Of a stretch of 64,000 bases of DNA, positions 60,212 to 64,000 are shown piece after piece (position 1 is the first letter of the stretch; every line of letters begins with the position of its first letter). The notes under the pieces are model-generated. The model did not search any database. It was not told the DNA's origin and saw nothing but the letters and a program-made list of their open reading frames with translations. The DNA is from Saccharomyces mikatae IFO 1815 (taxonomy: Eukaryota > Ascomycota > Saccharomycetes > Saccharomycetales > Saccharomycetaceae). The stretch covers positions 372,001 through 436,000 of the forward strand of contig NC_079264.1 in assembly GCF_947241705.1 (NCBI RefSeq), written 5' to 3'. The position numbers and the translations under genes are program-made.

Positions 60212-60799
60212 CTAGACGGTGATATAAATGTCACCATCGTTATAGTGTACTTCCACACAGTCCTTCTCGGGCTTCTCTTGCTCTAGGCTTTCGTAGATCA
60301 AGACTGCAAAGTCCAAATGCTCTTGCTTGCCAAGCACTATCATGGGCGCATGCCAGACGCCTATGCCATAGGTGACAGCTTGATTACCTAAACACGTAAA
60401 GGCCCTCAACGTAGACAAGTCCGGTTTATTTTCAAATTCCTTAGCGACTACTACCAAGTATGCTACTTCAGCGGACGCCCTCCCCATGGGCACAAACGTC
60501 TGCGAACTACACGGATGTTTTTCAAGTACTTTAATCGAATGAGAAATTCCCTGATTAGAGCCTTGAGCGAACGCTCTATTCAGGTGTGGTTGTGGGAAGC
60601 AACGGAATAAGTTCCAATTAGGAGCTTCTTTAGTAGACCCGTTCTCTACCCGGCTTACTTGAAGCAGTTTGATTGCAGTCCCCTGGTTCGCACCTTTCTC
60701 GAGACTGTGAAGTCTCGATATTTCTTCATCTGGCGAGATAATCGTTCCATATTCCTTGAACGACTCTATCGTCAATGTCTCTGCAATTACTGTCACCAT
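60212..60799 (-). CDS. DAL3: Dal3, ureidoglycolate lyase
   Basis: 195 residues, the same as in S. cerevisiae. It has the cupin-like ureidoglycolate lyase fold with family blocks ESFKEYGTIISPDEE, FVPMGRASAEVAYLVVVA and GIGVWHAPMIVLG. It splits ureidoglycolate into glyoxylate and urea, last step before urea amidolyase (Dur1,2, not in this window). It is divergent from MGA2 and ends the DAL cluster. Confidence 0.96.
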   Translation of the reverse strand: MVTVIAETLTIESFKEYGTIISPDEEISRLHSLEKGANQGTAIKLLQVSRVENGSTKEAPNWNLFRCFPQPHLNRAFAQGSNQGISHSIKVLEKHPCSSQTFVPMGRASAEVAYLVVVAKEFENKPDLSTLRAFTCLGNQAVTYGIGVWHAPMIVLGKQEHLDFAVLIYESLEQEKPEKDCVEVHYNDGDIYITV

Positions 60800-61356
60800 C
60801 TTTGTTACACACGTTTTCTTTTTCCAGCAAGATAAGCGTCAAGGGGAGGCTAAATGTCTGGTATTGATTTATATATGTGAATGCACACAAAAGGCCCTCT
60901 TGTACCTTTTTGTCCATCTTATCTATTTTCATTTATTCGCTTATCATCTTATCTTATCTCTCTCTTCCTTCATTTGCCGACCACCCTTATCTTATCTAAA
61001 AATGGTACATTTATTTCATACCAATTTAAGCCCAGGGTTTTAATAAAAAATGAGTAGGGCATATTTTATAAACAATACTACGAGAACATTGACCTAACAA
61101 TTTAGTTCAGGGCATTTGATGTGCCCTGTATGCACCATATTTCTTTTTATTTTCGTAAATCATGACAAATTACTCAACATTTTTAAATGGGTGAGTTCTA
61201 AACCAGAAAATACAGCCGCCGAAAGCCTTTTAAAAGGACAGTGGCGCTTGATCAACAGTCGTTCTTGAGGTTTCAAAGATTAGATCTTATTTTCTCCCTT
61301 TATTGCGCCTTTAAAGGTACTTATTGAAGGATCTTTTGCGGATTAAACAATTCGTC
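60800..61356. promoter_or_regulatory. Divergent DAL3/MGA2 promoter with seven GATA-type sites
   Basis: GATAAG lies at 60831-60836, and CTTATC at 60918-60923, 60940-60945, 60948-60953, 60953-60958, 60986-60991 and 60991-60996. Two pairs share a base. All lie within 200 bp of the DAL3 ATG and more than 350 bp from MGA2, so DAL3 is the likely target. The MGA2 side from 61000 shows no clear sites. Confidence 0.8.
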
Positions 61357-64000
61357 ATGCATCAGAACAGCGAGTTTTTAACAGAAACACCTGGAAGCGA
61401 CCCTCACATATCTCAGTTGCACAGTAATAGCGTAATGGAGTCACAGCTTTTGGATGATTTCCTACTAAACGGGTCTCCCATATATCAGGATGACAGCATG
61501 GCCCATATTAATATTGATGAGGCTGCTAATTTTCAAAATTTTATCAAGACAGATGAGGCTGATGATTCACCTAATCTACTCTCTTTCGACGAAATTGGAA
61601 ACAATACTCATAGCAACGAAAATGTGTCTACTCCTCTGGAGGACGAAATGGAAGGTAGCAGAGGTTTAAAGAAAGAGGAAGAGAATGAGCACGGAAACAA
61701 GCTTTTTAAAGAAAATAATATGGGCAGTCCCGCTCATGATGAGATTGTATTTGGAAGAAAGGAGACGATTCACTCTGTCTATATAAATCCTTTGGACTAT
61801 CTTAAAGTAAATGCGGCCCAGCTAACCTTGCAAGTAGAGGTCTCAGGTTTGCCACAAGTATCCAGAGTAGAGAATCAACTCAAACTGAAAGTGAAAGTTA
61901 CATCAGAAACACCTTTAAGTCAAAATATGGTATATTTGCCAAGCGATTCCATTTCAAGGGAGAAATTCTACTTGAAGAAAAATATTGATGAATTTTCCGA
62001 AGAATTCAGGAAAAATCTCCTGTATATCAATGCATTTGTTCTATGTGCTGTAAGTAACAGAACGACAAATGTTTGTACAAAATGTGTGAAGAGAGAACAA
62101 AGAAGAGCCGCTAGAAGGAAGTCAGGTATCGCAGATAATCTATTATGGTGTAATAATATTAACAGAAGGTTAGTAGTATTCAATAATAAACAGGTTTTTC
62201 CTATAATGAAAACTTTCGATAATGTTAAGGAGTTTGAATTAACTACCAGACTAGTTTGTTATTGCAGGCATCATAAGGCAAATAATGGCTTTGTCATATT
62301 ATTCACCATAACTGATTGGCAAAATCGATTATTGGGTAAGTACACTACAACGCCCATTATGATCACGGATAGAAAACCAGCCAATATGGATACTAATAAA
62401 TTCAATAACACCACCACTTCGTCTAGAAGGCAATTAACAGAAGAAGAATCTACCACAGAATATTATTCAACCGATAACAATCAATTGAGTAAAGATGAAA
62501 ATATGCCGTTTCAATATACTTATCAGCACAATCCATATGACAATGGTAGTCAGGTGAGTAATATTCCATTTAAAGATAAAAATGCACCTTTCCAATATTC
62601 CATTTCTCAACAGACAGACCTACTACAGAATAATAACTTATCACTCAACCTTTCTTTACCCAACCAACATATCCCATCACCAACATCTATGAGCGAGGAG
62701 GGCTCCGAGTCATTCAACTACCACCGTGATAACGATAACCCAGTCCGCACCATCTCCTTAACAAATATCGAACAGCAGAGTCAATTAAATCAACGGAAAA
62801 GGGCCCGCAACAATTTGGAGAATGACATCGGTAAACCTTTATTCAAGCATTCCTTCTCGAATTCAATAAGTTCAGTAGGTAACACGATAAATCCGTCCTT
62901 ACATGCAATGCAAGATTTCGCAATGAAAAACAATAATACTAATAATAACAATTCATTACCATCAATCAATCGTGTTATTCCCTCACAAGGACCAATCAAC
63001 GGTGGTATTGAAGTTACTTTATTAGGTTGCAACTTCAAAGATGGCCTTTCCGTAAAGTTCGGCGCAAATCTTGCCCTTTCCACTCAATGCTGGAGTGAGA
63101 CTACTATCGTTACCTATCTTCCTCCTGCAGCCTATGCAGGTCAGGTATTTGTTTCGATTACCGACACGAATAGTGAAAACAACGCTGACGACCTTCCCCA
63201 AGAAATTGAGATCAATGATAATAAAAAAGCCATATTCACCTATGTTGACGATACTGATAGACAACTGATTGAATTAGCTTTGCAAATCGTGGGATTAAAG
63301 ATGAATGGTAAATTAGAAGACGCAAGAAATATTGCCAAGAGAATTGTTGGTAATGACTCTCCTGATAGTGGTACAAATGGTAGCACGGGCCCCTCACCAA
63401 ATCAACATAACGTGAATATGAATACTAATGTTTTTTACTCAGATGAAGTCTTGATACAAAAAGTTATAAAATCATTAAACATCAACTCCAATATTTCCAT
63501 ATGCGATTCTTTGGGAAGAACTTTATTACATCTCGCATGCTTAAAGAACTATTCAAGCCTGGTATACACACTAATAAAAAAAGGTGCCCGTGTTAACGAT
63601 ATCGATTCCTTTGGGTTAACTCCCTTACACTTTGCATGCATAAGTGGTGACCCCAAAATTATTAAGATGCTATTAAATTGTAAAGTCAATTATTTGCTAA
63701 AGTCACACAACGGATTAACCGCAAAGGAAATATTCATAGCAAACCACGTCCAAGCAAAAGACATTAACAAAAAACAAGAAAACAGAGACAATCATAACTT
63801 TGTTCATAATAATAACGCTTATGTCAACGAGGTATTGTCATTATTTGAAGTGTTTCAAGACGGTACAAAGTTTACTGACAACGCAGAAACAGACAGTAAT
63901 TATTCTATTAGCAGAAAATATTCACAATCCAGTTTCAATTCAAGCCTGTTGGATAACGAATCTCTCAATGAAAACTTATTCGAAAACCAAAGCCTAGTAA
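61357..64000 (+). CDS. MGA2: Mga2, membrane-tethered regulator of OLE1 (3' end outside window)
   Basis: The frame opens at the ATG 61357 (MHQNSEFLTE) and stays open to the window end, 881 complete codons; the S. cerevisiae protein is 1113 residues. An acidic N-terminus with activation character comes first. Next is a conserved block with CTKCVKREQRRAARRKSG (near residues 245-262), then an IPT/TIG domain at about 535-604 (RVIPSQGPINGGIEVTLLGC) and ankyrin repeats at about 719-781 (GRTLLHLACLKN, GLTPLHFACISG). The C-terminal membrane span that senses lipid packing lies beyond the window. In yeast, Rsp5 and the proteasome release the p90 form from the ER, which activates OLE1 (fatty-acid desaturase) and hypoxic genes; Spt23 is the paralogue. 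Confidence 0.96.
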   Translation, partial: MHQNSEFLTETPGSDPHISQLHSNSVMESQLLDDFLLNGSPIYQDDSMAHINIDEAANFQNFIKTDEADDSPNLLSFDEIGNNTHSNENVSTPLEDEMEGSRGLKKEEENEHGNKLFKENNMGSPAHDEIVFGRKETIHSVYINPLDYLKVNAAQLTLQVEVSGLPQVSRVENQLKLKVKVTSETPLSQNMVYLPSDSISREKFYLKKNIDEFSEEFRKNLLYINAFVLCAVSNRTTNVCTKCVKREQRRAARRKSGIADNLLWCNNINRRLVVFNNKQVFPIMKTFDNVKEFELTTRLVCYCRHHKANNGFVILFTITDWQNRLLGKYTTTPIMITDRKPANMDTNKFNNTTTSSRRQLTEEESTTEYYSTDNNQLSKDENMPFQYTYQHNPYDNGSQVSNIPFKDKNAPFQYSISQQTDLLQNNNLSLNLSLPNQHIPSPTSMSEEGSESFNYHRDNDNPVRTISLTNIEQQSQLNQRKRARNNLENDIGKPLFKHSFSNSISSVGNTINPSLHAMQDFAMKNNNTNNNNSLPSINRVIPSQGPINGGIEVTLLGCNFKDGLSVKFGANLALSTQCWSETTIVTYLPPAAYAGQVFVSITDTNSENNADDLPQEIEINDNKKAIFTYVDDTDRQLIELALQIVGLKMNGKLEDARNIAKRIVGNDSPDSGTNGSTGPSPNQHNVNMNTNVFYSDEVLIQKVIKSLNINSNISICDSLGRTLLHLACLKNYSSLVYTLIKKGARVNDIDSFGLTPLHFACISGDPKIIKMLLNCKVNYLLKSHNGLTAKEIFIANHVQAKDINKKQENRDNHNFVHNNNAYVNEVLSLFEVFQDGTKFTDNAETDSNYSISRKYSQSSFNSSLLDNESLNENLFENQSLV

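Noticed and set aside
1-64000. CRISPR arrays, operons, bacterial-type terminators or riboswitches
   Set aside because: The sequence is nuclear DNA of a yeast; no such elements were seen or are expected.

Overview
The window is a piece of a budding-yeast chromosome from the genus Saccharomyces. Gene order, strands and sizes match the centromere-proximal right arm of Saccharomyces cerevisiae chromosome IX as I know it, from the end of YIL001W through CEN9 to the start of MGA2 (YIR033W). Intron-less genes, short intergenic gaps, a point centromere, FLO11 and the DAL cluster all fit. Compared with the S288C proteins as I remember them, conserved enzymes differ at a few percent of residues, while fast-evolving proteins (AIM21, the MPH1 tail) differ far more. 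The source is therefore more likely a sister species (S. paradoxus, S. mikatae, S. jurei or S. kudriavzevii type) than S. cerevisiae itself; I cannot fix the species without an alignment.

Layout. 1-1.1 kb: 3' end of a BTB-domain gene, then a complete point centromere (CDEI-CDEII-CDEIII, 976-1094). 1.5-15.1 kb: SGN1, MPH1, AIM21, DJP1, IST3 and PAN1 (RNA binding, DNA repair, actin/endocytosis, peroxisome import, splicing). 15.6 kb: tRNA-Glu(UUC), with a possible short Ty-type LTR relic upstream. 15.9-30.4 kb: EGH1, PRI1, MSL1, DSN1, STS1, SQT1, GAT4, VLD1, RPR2, YIR016W, MET28 and YAP5. 30.4-34.4 kb: a 4-kb stretch with no recognisable intact gene and at least one protein-like fragment. 34.5-38.9 kb: FLO11, a cell-wall adhesin that carries two copies of its adhesion domain, followed by a 3.6-kb upstream regulatory region. 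42.5-51.1 kb: MRS1, SEC11, DAL81, INA22, MND2 and YVH1. 51.4-60.8 kb: the six-gene allantoin cluster DAL1, DAL4, DAL2, DCG1, DAL7, DAL3. 61.4 kb to the end: MGA2, cut by the window edge.

How the genes work together. The DAL cluster encodes uptake (Dal4) and stepwise breakdown of allantoin (Dal1 allantoinase, Dal2 allantoicase, Dal3 ureidoglycolate lyase), with Dal7 malate synthase using the glyoxylate produced. Its intergenic regions are rich in GATAAG/CTTATC sites for the nitrogen-regulated GATA factors. The DAL7 promoter also has a close variant of the allantoin-response element used by Dal81/Dal82, and DAL81 itself lies 3.6 kb away from the cluster. MET28 and YAP5 share a promoter with a Cbf1 site and two Met31/32-type sites, matching sulfur-regulon control. 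FLO11 has the longest upstream region in the window, as it does in S. cerevisiae.

The most unusual feature is in FLO11: the adhesion domain is duplicated, and a 466-bp core of the two copies is identical base for base while the flanks have diverged. This points to recent gene conversion within the gene. I see no sign of a wholly new biological system. The rest of the window is a well-conserved, collinear yeast region.
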